Part shown: one piece after another, positions 1-9,896 of the stretch | How positions within the stretch are numbered: position 1 is the stretch's first letter | Layout of the letters: the number at the start of each line of letters is the position of its first letter | Position numbers and translations under genes: made by a program | Notes under the pieces: generated by a model | Database searches by the model: none | Seen by the model: only the letters and a program-made list of their open reading frames with translations | Told to the model about the DNA's origin: nothing | NCBI RefSeq assembly: GCF_007748115.1 | Contig: NZ_CP036289.1 | Span: forward strand, 2,666,001 to 2,730,000 | Direction of reading: 5' to 3' | Source: Bremerella volcania | GTDB taxonomy: Bacteria; Planctomycetota; Planctomycetia; Pirellulales; Pirellulaceae | DNA: 64,000 nt

Positions 1-821
1 CGATGCAGCCGATCCTGCGGCGAAACGATCGCCAAGGCAACCTGGTTTCCGAAAACGGAATCATGGTCATGCCGTGGACCTATGTGCGGTGCGATGCGAA
101 CGACGGGCTGCAGCTCAAGGGAACGATGATCTCCGGCTACAATCAGCCGCTGCCTGGCCGGCGGAACGTTCGTACACAACGATTGGCTCTGGCGGTCCGG
201 CCGGCGTATGACGCAACCGAACTGAAGTTGGTCGATAAATCGACCGAGGCGATGCCGTTGGCTGGATACGAAATCTATTCCAAAGATCCGGAAGGCCCCA
301 CGCTGCTGGGAGCATCCGATGCCAGGGGAAATGTCCAGATTACAAAAGACCCGCGTTCCGCGGTTCGGGCACTCTACGTGCGAAGCGGTGGCAATTTATT
401 GGCCCGCCTACCGGTGGTGCCCGGCCACGATCCGGCGGTAACGGCACGAATTCCCAACGACAGTCCTCGTTTGCTCGCCGAAGGTTTCGTTGAGGGATGG
501 CGCGATCAACTCGTCGATACGATGGCTCGTCGTCAGATTCTCGCCCAGCGCGTGCAGCGGAAGATTGAGCTTGGCGAGCTCGACGACGCCGAAAAGTGGC
601 TGGCCGAACTGCGGTCGGGAAGAACGGTCAATGAACTGGCGTTCGAGCTTCGCTCGGCGAAGGGGCAGTTTTTAAAGGACAACAAGCTCGACCCGATGAT
701 TAAACGCCGAATCGACGAACTGTTCGAGAAAGGCCAGCGACTGGTGACGCAGGATAAGAGCTTGCTGACCGAAGGCAATCTGGCCAAGCAGTTGGAAGAG
801 GCCCAAGACGCACAGCGTTAA
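1..821 (+). CDS. Hypothetical protein, 5' end outside the window
   Basis: The reading frame is open from the left window edge; an ATG at 3 exists, but the sequence there looks like the middle of a protein, so I treat the gene as 5' truncated. About 272 residues are visible. The first half looks beta-rich, with a carboxypeptidase-regulatory-like flavour (segments around KLVDKSTEAMPLAGYEIY and GASDARGNVQI). The last 100 residues are charged and helical, probably coiled coil. No catalytic motif is seen and I do not recognise the family. It ends 9 bp before the stop of the convergent kinase gene. Confidence 0.6.
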   Translation, partial: MQPILRRNDRQGNLVSENGIMVMPWTYVRCDANDGLQLKGTMISGYNQPLPGRRNVRTQRLALAVRPAYDATELKLVDKSTEAMPLAGYEIYSKDPEGPTLLGASDARGNVQITKDPRSAVRALYVRSGGNLLARLPVVPGHDPAVTARIPNDSPRLLAEGFVEGWRDQLVDTMARRQILAQRVQRKIELGELDDAEKWLAELRSGRTVNELAFELRSAKGQFLKDNKLDPMIKRRIDELFEKGQRLVTQDKSLLTEGNLAKQLEEAQDAQR

Positions 822-830
822 AGGGGCCGT

Positions 831-2234
831 CTATTGGCTGATCACAGTGGCAACATAGGCCACAATCGCCCCAAACACGGCAGAAGCTGGCAGTCCGAAG
901 ACGAGCGCCATAATCAGCTGCTTCTCACGCCGCGTGTAGCGCGTGATGACAGGGATCGGAGGCGGTATCACAGCCGACTTGCGCGAGTCGCGAATGGTCT
1001 TCGTATCTTGATCCGCCATCAGGGCCTGGACGGTTGACTGTGAATATTGGCTTCCCTGTTCAGCACTTGAGCCACTCTCGGAAAGCTCGTAAACGTTCGA
1101 GCCGGCTTCCGTATCGTTCAAGCGGGCCGATTCGGAACCGGTGTAAACCGGAGGTGGCGGCTGCCAGGCAGACTTGATGGGCTGACCAGTGAAATCGGAG
1201 GCACGATGATCCGAGGCCCACGGCTCGAGCCGGGCCACGACTTCGCTGGCCGAAGCGATCCGGCGCAGCGGATCCTTCTCCATCATTTCCGCAATGATTT
1301 CGACCAATTCCCGATCGATGCTCGGATTGAAACGGTGCGGATGTAGCGGTGGTTCTTCGCAGTGCCGGCGTGCTTTATCTTTGACGTTGCCGCCAGGAAA
1401 AGGAACTTTGCCGGTCAGTGCGTAATAGAAAGTGCAGCCCAGTGAATAAATATCCCACTTGGCCGAAACGTCGTGCGGATCGCGAATCTGTTCGGGGGCG
1501 AGGTAATCGATGGTGCCAACGATTTTTCCGAGTTTCGATTCCTCGGAGTTGTCGTTCATGAAGTCGGCCAAACCGAGATCGGAAACCTTCGAGGTACCGT
1601 CTCGCGTGACCAGGATATTGCCGGGCTTTACGTCGCGGTGGATCAGCTTCTTTTCGTGGGCATACGCCAAACCACGAGCGGCTTGCGAGATGATGCTTGC
1701 CCCTTGGTGCTGATTGAGGTGTCCTTTGGCGCGGACTAAGCGGCGAAGATCGGTACCTGGGACATATTCAGTCACCAGAAAATGAACGTTACCATCCTGC
1801 CCGGCATCGTAAGCTCGCACCAGGTTGGCATGATCCAATTGGGCCTGCATCCGGATTTCGCGAAGAAATCGACCGATCGACTCTGGGGTCGATCGCTGCT
1901 GCGGCAAAACTTTAATGGCAACTTCACGTCCCATGAAGTTATGCTCGGCCTTGAAGACCTGACCCATCCCCCCCTGCCCGATCCAGTCGGTGATGACATA
2001 GGGACCTAGGGTTAACTTGGTGAGCCCCTTGGAAAGCTGGTCGGCCTGATACTGCGTCAGCATTTTGCAGTTGATCAGGTACTCCGAGAGTTCCTCGTCA
2101 GAAAACTCGTGCTTGAGCGAGCCTTCGCGCAGCGTCTTCATGGCGTCCTCGAGCTGTTTGGCAGTCACGAGGCCGCTGGCAAGCGCGGAATCTCGAAATT
2201 TCTTAGTCTGAGAGCTGGGCACCGTAAGGATCAA
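831..2234 (-). CDS. Membrane-anchored Ser/Thr protein kinase
   Basis: Hanks-type protein kinase that phosphorylates Ser/Thr on target proteins; the catalytic domain is probably cytoplasmic. Visible motifs: glycine loop GQGGMGQVF (about residues 86-94), VAIK lysine 108, HRDVKPGN at 199-206, DLG at 219-221 in place of DFG, and APE at 246-248. Residues 1-75 form a helical segment (ASGLVTAKQLE... LTQYQADQL) of the kind found at the N terminus of planctomycete kinases. A Pro/Ser/Thr-rich linker (about 350-430) leads to a single C-terminal TM helix (about 440-465). No sensor domain follows the TM. The start is uncertain: the upstream codons are TTG (2234) or GTG (2222), and the first ATG (2141) would cut into the conserved N-terminal segment. 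Confidence 0.93.
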   Translation of the reverse strand: MILTVPSSQTKKFRDSALASGLVTAKQLEDAMKTLREGSLKHEFSDEELSEYLINCKMLTQYQADQLSKGLTKLTLGPYVITDWIGQGGMGQVFKAEHNFMGREVAIKVLPQQRSTPESIGRFLREIRMQAQLDHANLVRAYDAGQDGNVHFLVTEYVPGTDLRRLVRAKGHLNQHQGASIISQAARGLAYAHEKKLIHRDVKPGNILVTRDGTSKVSDLGLADFMNDNSEESKLGKIVGTIDYLAPEQIRDPHDVSAKWDIYSLGCTFYYALTGKVPFPGGNVKDKARRHCEEPPLHPHRFNPSIDRELVEIIAEMMEKDPLRRIASASEVVARLEPWASDHRASDFTGQPIKSAWQPPPPVYTGSESARLNDTEAGSNVYELSESGSSAEQGSQYSQSTVQALMADQDTKTIRDSRKSAVIPPPIPVITRYTRREKQLIMALVFGLPASAVFGAIVAYVATVISQ

Positions 2235-2367
2235 TTGAAGAGGCTTGAGGCACTACTAGTTTAACTTTCGACGGTCGTTTTTGGGGAGGCTTTACGCTTG
2301 ATTATTACCCAAAAAACAGAACATTGTTCATGTCATTTTACCTTTGCGATCGTCATAAGGTTTTGTT

Positions 2368-3084
2368 TTAAAGGAAGTTGTGCCAAATTGGAGGAATCGG
2401 TGCCGTGATCGTCAGCTTTTGCTGACTGACCGGGTGTCCGATCACCAACTGGGCGGCATGGAGGGCGATTCCTGCTGGAAATGGAGCCGAACTTCCGTAC
2501 TTTCGGTCCCCCAAAATGGGCACGCGACGGCTCGCCAGTTGCACGCGAATTTGATGCTTGCGACCGGTCAGGAGTTGGATGGTCAGTCGATATCCTGATT
2601 TGACGTCTTCGACCGCCTCGACCAGCAGTTCCGCTTTCTGGCCCCCAGCCGTATGATGTCGGGAAGCGATCATGCGGTGATTCTTCTCGTCTTTGCGAAT
2701 CCAATCGGTCAACTTGCCGGTTTCGACGACTCCACTTCCTGAGACAATCGCCTGATACGTCTTTTCGGTTGTACGCTCACGAAATTGTTCGTTCAGTCGC
2801 TTCGCTGCTTTGGAAGTTCTGGCAAAAAGCAATACGCCCGTCACCATGCTATCTAAGCGACTCACAACGCCCAGGTAGACGTTGCCAGGTTTATCGTACT
2901 TCTGTTTGAGATACGCTTTTACCTGGGTTACCGCGCTGGGCTCTCCTTCCTGAACTCCCATGGTCGGAAGGCCTGGCGGTTTCATGATGGCGATCAGGTG
3001 GTTATCTTCGTACAGAACTTCCAAGGGAGCCAACGCAGCACTTTCCGGTAAATCAATGATGGCGAAATTCGCTGAATCTCTCAT
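2368..3084 (-). CDS. RluA-family pseudouridine synthase
   Basis: Isomerises uridine to pseudouridine in rRNA or tRNA. The conserved RLD motif (residues 76-78, catalytic Asp78) is followed by the TGVLLFARTSKAAKRL block, and a C-terminal GRKHQIRVQLA motif is typical of the RluA/RluC/RluD family. At 238 residues it lacks an N-terminal S4 domain, so it resembles the short members (RluA, TruC). The specific target base cannot be read from sequence. With the ATG at 3084 its 5' end overlaps the divergent maf gene; an in-frame TTG at 3033 would remove the overlap. Confidence 0.9.
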   Translation of the reverse strand: MRDSANFAIIDLPESAALAPLEVLYEDNHLIAIMKPPGLPTMGVQEGEPSAVTQVKAYLKQKYDKPGNVYLGVVSRLDSMVTGVLLFARTSKAAKRLNEQFRERTTEKTYQAIVSGSGVVETGKLTDWIRKDEKNHRMIASRHHTAGGQKAELLVEAVEDVKSGYRLTIQLLTGRKHQIRVQLASRRVPILGDRKYGSSAPFPAGIALHAAQLVIGHPVSQQKLTITAPIPPIWHNFL

Positions 3085-3640
3085 TTTGGCCAGTCAGTCT
3101 CCTCGACGGCAACTCCTGTTAAAAGAGGCAGGCTACGATGTTACGGTAGTCACGCCGAGCCCCCATGCGGAAACGCCTCCTCGTCTAGACGAAACGCCGC
3201 GGGAATCGGTTCTTCGGATCGCGCGAGAAAAAGCGGAAGACGTCGCTGGCCGAGTCGAAAAAGGAGTCATTCTCGCCGGGGATACGCTGGCGGAGCTTCA
3301 TGGTCAGCCGCTCGGCAAGCCCACCGATCGTGACCATGCTCGCGAGATTCTAAGAGCCTTGCGCGGGCAGGATCACTTTGTGTGGTCCGCCATTTGTCTG
3401 TGGCGCCGGCCGACGGATGAGATCATCGTGGATGTCGATCGAACAACCGTAAAGATGGCCCCTCTTTCCGACGAAGAAATCGAAGAGTACCTCGATTCCG
3501 GCCTCTGGGAAGGAAAAGCCGGTGCGTTTGGGATTCAAGATCGCACCGGCTGGGTCGATATCGACGAGGGAAGCCTTACCAACGTGGTGGGACTGCCCAT
3601 GGAGTTGCTTTCGCGAATGCTAAGTCAGATGAAGCAATGA
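3059..3640 (+). CDS. maf: Maf family nucleotide pyrophosphatase
   Basis: Maf/YhdE-type nucleoside triphosphate pyrophosphatase, a house-cleaning enzyme that hydrolyses dTTP/UTP or modified NTPs. The start is set by the family N terminus LILASQSPRR, which begins a few residues after the ATG pair at 3056/3059; the longer upstream frame lies inside the divergent pseudouridine synthase and is not used. Other motifs: LAGDTL with the catalytic Asp, LGKPTD, and GKAGAFGIQ near residue 160. At about 194 residues the length is normal. The following small gene starts inside its stop codon (ATGA), which indicates translational coupling. Confidence 0.93.
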   Translation: MAKFAESLILASQSPRRQLLLKEAGYDVTVVTPSPHAETPPRLDETPRESVLRIAREKAEDVAGRVEKGVILAGDTLAELHGQPLGKPTDRDHAREILRALRGQDHFVWSAICLWRRPTDEIIVDVDRTTVKMAPLSDEEIEEYLDSGLWEGKAGAFGIQDRTGWVDIDEGSLTNVVGLPMELLSRMLSQMKQ

Positions 3641-3894
3641 ATGAAACTCATCAGCACACCAGTTCCTGGCAGAAATGGACGGTTATCGCCTTCGCCTTGC
3701 CACTGCTCTACGTGCTAAGCAGCGGCCCAGTCATCGGCCTGACGTTCTCTCTGCGGGAGTCGACCGGCTGGGATGGTTTCTACCAGGTGATGTGGCTCTA
3801 CTATCCGATTCTCATTCTCGGGCACGAGAGTCCACTGTTTCTCTACATCGAGTGGTGGGTTGTCGAGGTGTTTCACACGGTCGGACCTGGCTAG
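3637..3894 (+). CDS. Small hypothetical membrane protein
   Basis: 85 residues with one clear hydrophobic helix (about 14-36) and a second aromatic, hydrophobic stretch (about 47-80). It overlaps the maf stop by four bases (ATGA) and is probably cotranslated with it. Its TAG stop shares the palindrome CTAG with the stop of the convergent methyltransferase gene. The family is not recognised. Confidence 0.7.
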   Translation: MNETHQHTSSWQKWTVIAFALPLLYVLSSGPVIGLTFSLRESTGWDGFYQVMWLYYPILILGHESPLFLYIEWWVVEVFHTVGPG

Positions 3895-4838
3895 AATCCG
3901 CCTTGGTAGTCGGATAGCAGTTCTCGATCGGACAAAATGCTGGGACTCTTGCGACCCAGGAAGAAAAACGCCGAGGCGGCGTCCATTGCCTGTTTCTTTT
4001 TGGCGAGATAGTAGTCGAAATATTTCAGCCAGAAGAAGGAAATCCGTGAGGCAAAGCTAACCGCTCCCCGCATTCGCTGCGACGAAAAGAAGCTCAGCAA
4101 GAAGTAACGCAGCGACCAGGCCAGCGCGACGCCGGGACCGCAGCTGATGCCGCTGTCGATTTCCTCGAAGTGACGAAACAGCCGGCGATGTCCCAAACGG
4201 GTAAAGCGAGTGAAGTCGTACTGTCGGCCGTGTACCTGTTGGATGAATGGTGTATCGGCATAGACGACGCCGTCATCCTTTAGCACGCGATGGATCTCGT
4301 CGACGCAGCGTGCTGGGTCGACGACATGTTCGAGAACCGCTTGGACGATGACCGCATCGAAGACGCCATCGCGAAACGGTAGGTCGTGGGCATCGCAAAT
4401 GACTTTGGTTTGGGGCCCCCAGGAAACATCCGTCTCGACCCATTCGATATCGAGATCCTTCAGCGCGTCTCCGAGGCCTGCTCCGACAACTCCGCCGCCC
4501 ACGACCAAAACGCGGGTTCGGCCTGGTCGGCTTTTGAGCAGATCCAATAGCTTCTGGGCATTTCGATCCGCATTGATATTCAGGGAGACGTCGGGGATTC
4601 GGTGACTGATCCACTCGCGCCATTTGGGGATTGAACGAAAGAAGGTGTCTTCTTTTTTCAGGAAAGATTGCGTATCGAAGATGCTGTTGTCTTCACGGAC
4701 CAGGATCGGCACGCCTTCGGTGGTCGGGAATTCCGAGTGACACTCGGCATTGGTGCATACGACGGTATCACCACGTAACTCCAGCCCATGATGACACTTA
4801 GGGCACGCGGCAATCTGCCAGTCGAGAAACGTTGCCAT
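3891..4838 (-). CDS. Zinc-ribbon class I SAM-dependent methyltransferase
   Basis: The N terminus (residues 12-45) is a Trm112-like zinc ribbon with Cys12, Cys15, Cys28 and Cys33. A Rossmann methyltransferase core follows: motif I around VLVVGGG (110-116), an acidic residue in the next strand (Asp137), and CDAHDLPF (148-155) as in Methyltransf_11 enzymes. The later VLEHV and LKDDG segments fit the same fold. Helical, aromatic stretches near 230-290 may bind a lipid or membrane. The substrate is unknown; ubiquinone/sugar-type methyltransferases share this pattern. The gene is convergent with the small membrane protein and shares its stop palindrome. Confidence 0.87.
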   Translation of the reverse strand: MATFLDWQIAACPKCHHGLELRGDTVVCTNAECHSEFPTTEGVPILVREDNSIFDTQSFLKKEDTFFRSIPKWREWISHRIPDVSLNINADRNAQKLLDLLKSRPGRTRVLVVGGGVVGAGLGDALKDLDIEWVETDVSWGPQTKVICDAHDLPFRDGVFDAVIVQAVLEHVVDPARCVDEIHRVLKDDGVVYADTPFIQQVHGRQYDFTRFTRLGHRRLFRHFEEIDSGISCGPGVALAWSLRYFLLSFFSSQRMRGAVSFASRISFFWLKYFDYYLAKKKQAMDAASAFFFLGRKSPSILSDRELLSDYQGGF

Positions 4839-4965
4839 GGGCGGCGAATCCTTGAAGTGAGGACAAAATCAGTCCAGAAATCGATTCAAGGATAGGTCGC
4901 AATTGGTGTTCGAGCCGACTTAAAATACCGCCCCTGATCCAAAGGTGGCGAGACAAGCGATGGCG

Positions 4966-5532
4966 TTACGAGGCACTGCCGTCTTCGGCATCCATCGCGG
5001 GGTCCGATTCTTCCGAATCTGACGATGAAGAGGATTCCATCTCATCCCACTCAGACGTCTCGCTCAAGGGGACGTAGGAGTCTGGCGTTGGTCCCAGGTC
5101 GAATTCGCCGTTGGAAGTTCGGAGAATTCGTTGTGAGAAATCGGAGTCATTGGTCAGGCCTTGCGCTTCGACGATGATCGTGCCGCTCCCCTTGGTTCCT
5201 TCGACGTCGAACGACCAGAAGTCTTCCGATCCAAACTCGTCATCCGCGTCGACAGAGTCCATGATGTTGGCGCTGACCGATTCGATCTCACCGAGTTCAC
5301 GTTTGACATCGGGATGATCTTTCAATTGATTTTCGACTTCAAGCTCCATCTCGCGCATGAAGACCAGGCCGGAACCGTCCGAGAATGCCCCCAGTCCAAG
5401 AACTCCCAGGAAGCAGCCGCCACAGCCGAGGCAGGCGATCACGGTAATCGCGCCGATGACGCCGAGAATGATCATTACCGGGTTGTTGCTTGATCCAGTT
5501 CGCGAAGTGCGATACGACGAGGGCGTCATCAT
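4966..5532 (-). CDS. Coa1-like single-pass membrane protein
   Basis: 188 residues: a short Ser/Thr-rich N terminus, one TM helix with a Cys/Gly-rich end (about 18-50), then an extracytoplasmic domain with the pattern HPDVKRELGEIESV ... GTKGSGTIIVEA that resembles the cytochrome-oxidase-assembly Coa1 family common in planctomycetes. The C terminus is an acidic Ser/Asp/Glu tail. AAGGA lies six bases before the ATG at 5532, which supports that start. It is followed (on + coordinates) by the terminator of the rRNA operon, which also reads toward it. Function is inferred only from resemblance. Confidence 0.75.
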   Translation of the reverse strand: MMTPSSYRTSRTGSSNNPVMIILGVIGAITVIACLGCGGCFLGVLGLGAFSDGSGLVFMREMELEVENQLKDHPDVKRELGEIESVSANIMDSVDADDEFGSEDFWSFDVEGTKGSGTIIVEAQGLTNDSDFSQRILRTSNGEFDLGPTPDSYVPLSETSEWDEMESSSSSDSEESDPAMDAEDGSAS

Positions 5533-5612
5533 GGGTGTTCCTTCTGGATTTCCCTGGTTGGGAAATGATCTGCGACTTGTGATGTAGCAGTTTTACAACC
5601 CCATTGCCCAAT

Positions 5613-5644
5613 AAAAAAGCCCCGCTTGGGTTAAGCGGGGCTTT
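5613..5644 (-). terminator. Intrinsic terminator of the 23S-5S operon
   Basis: On the minus strand a perfect 12-bp stem (5633-5644 with 5616-5627) with a 5-base loop is followed by a run of six T. It sits 17 bp past the 3' end of 5S rRNA. Confidence 0.93.
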
Positions 5645-5660
5645 GTCATAAGTAAATGAA

Positions 5661-5768
5661 TCCGGCGATACCTACTTTCGCACTGGTGGGCACTATCATC
5701 GGCTGGTTGTGCTTAACTGCTGTGTTCGGAATGGGAACAGGTGTTTCCACAACCATATGGTCACCGGA
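5661..5768 (-). rRNA. rrf: 5S ribosomal RNA
   Basis: On the minus strand the 108-nt segment starts TCCGGTGACC and ends with the complementary CGCCGGA, closing helix I. The internal block around CCATTCCGAACACAGCAGTTAAG is the classic 5S signature. It lies about 150 nt downstream of 23S. Confidence 0.96.
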
Positions 5769-5770
5769 AA

Positions 5771-5803
5771 AAGCCTGACTGACGTGGGGGCCAAGTCAGG
5801 CTT
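5771..5803 (-). other. Hairpin in the 23S-5S spacer
   Basis: Perfect 10-bp inverted repeat (5771-5780 with 5794-5803) and a 13-base loop directly upstream of 5S. It is a likely RNA processing stem; there is no T-run, so a terminator is unlikely. Confidence 0.6.
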
Positions 5804-5921
5804 CATTTGGTTGGGTAGAGGTGTTTGCGTATTGGCAACACGTTCAATGTTTCGAGAACTTCGATTATTGTGAATCGCACTTGATGATTCAAGTCTGCTC
5901 AACGAGTGAGCGTTGAATATA

Positions 5922-8763
<2,842 letters not shown>

Positions 8764-9402
8764 ACAAATATTCAAAGCTCGCTTAGGGTTAGCACACCCA
8801 TACAAACTAAGAACAACCAAGCCATTTCGGACTACCTATTGTGACTGGCTTGTCTAAGAACCAGTCACTGAGATCCGATCTTGTAACGATTCACAATGCT
8901 GCGTGACCCAACTTACTTGCCAACCCTCTCAGGCTGACCATGCAAAAAGGCCCGACAGACATCGAGATTCTCTTTAAGAACGGCTATCACTCAAATCGAC
9001 ACTGCCCTGATTCCAGCCAAAGCTGAAAACCAAGAGCAACACTTTTGGTAATAACCATAACTCTATGAAATTGCATCGTTTATGTCGCAACAAAGCTTCT
9101 GCTGAGCTTACGGCTTGCCATAAGCAAACCCCAAACCCGACATCCACTTTGCTACGCAAATGCCATCTACCAACCAAATTGTCAAAGATCATTTCGACTC
9201 GGCTTGAAGGCCTAGTCGTCTTCCGCTGAGCGGAATGAAAAAGAGTTCAATGAACTCCGTTTCATTGCAGTCAGCCGAAGATGTTTCCCCGTGGGGAAGC
9301 GTCAAAGTTTACTCAGCAAGTTTGCTTTGTAAAGGGCCTCGCGAAAAAGTTTCGCGAGATTTTCTCGTGGCGGCAAATCGTATCGATTCTTAGCCTTGAA
9401 AG
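8764..9402 (-). other. Spacer between tRNA-Ala and 23S
   Basis: Untranslated 640-nt spacer of the rRNA transcript without a credible gene. It holds several short perfect hairpins: 8841-8868 (8-bp stem), 9221-9235 (6 bp), 9243-9257 (7 bp), 9285-9298 (6 bp) and 9338-9358 (9 bp with a 3-base loop). They probably serve rRNA processing or antitermination. Confidence 0.7.
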
Positions 9403-9475
9403 TGGAGCTGACAGGGATCGAACCTGCGACCCTCTGCTTGCAAAGCAGATGCTCTCCCAACTGAGCTACAGCCCC
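9403..9475 (-). tRNA. tRNA-Ala (TGC)
   Basis: Folds as a standard cloverleaf: acceptor GGGGCTG with CAGCTCC, including the G3:U70 pair that identifies alanine tRNA; anticodon loop TTTGCAA with anticodon TGC; T-arm GGTTCGATCC. CCA is not encoded. Second gene of the minus-strand rRNA transcript. Confidence 0.97.
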
Positions 9476-9523
9476 TTTTTCATGGGATCGACTACTCTAG
9501 GATAACGTCCCGGAGTCGTCTAG

Positions 9524-9597
9524 TGGGCGCACCAAGATTCGAACTTGGGACCTCGTCGTTATCAGCGACGCGCTCTAACCAACTGAGCTATGCGCCC
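9524..9597 (-). tRNA. tRNA-Ile (GAT)
   Basis: Acceptor GGGCGCA pairs with TGCGCCC; anticodon GAT in the loop CTGATAA; T-arm GTTCGAATC. CCA is not encoded. First gene of the transcript, 48 bp before tRNA-Ala. In a standard operon 16S would lie just upstream, but here a promoter does. Confidence 0.97.
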
Positions 9598-9631
9598 TAT
9601 CGAGGCTATTGCCCCGAGCGGGAAATAGCAA

Positions 9632-9659
9632 ATTCTATCGGCCGATTGGGATCTGTCAA
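9632..9659 (-). promoter_or_regulatory. Promoter of the tRNA-Ile/tRNA-Ala/23S/5S operon
   Basis: On the minus strand the -35 TTGACA (9659-9654) and -10 TAGAAT (9637-9632) are separated by 16 bp. A start point near 9625 would place tRNA-Ile about 28 nt into the transcript. A hairpin-forming leader (TTGCTATT ... AATAGC) lies between -10 and the tRNA. Sequence match only. Confidence 0.75.
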
Positions 9660-9896
9660 ACCGGTGTGGCCGCTTTTTGACAGGAACCCTCGAAATATCG
9701 GCTACGTACAGACATAACTTCACAGTTCAGGACCCCGAAAACAGGGAAATGTTCGGGGAATGCACGCTGACTGGCCGCAAAAAACTGATGGTGATTCCAT
9801 GAGCGGTTTTGTGGATAATCGTTGGCAGCTATCGCAAGCAATGATGAGTTGCTGCCACAAGCATTTGCTGCATTTTTTGAGACAAGGATGGTTGGA

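Noticed and set aside
9281-9717. Short plus-strand frames across the tRNA genes
   Set aside because: They read through antisense tRNA-Ala and tRNA-Ile.
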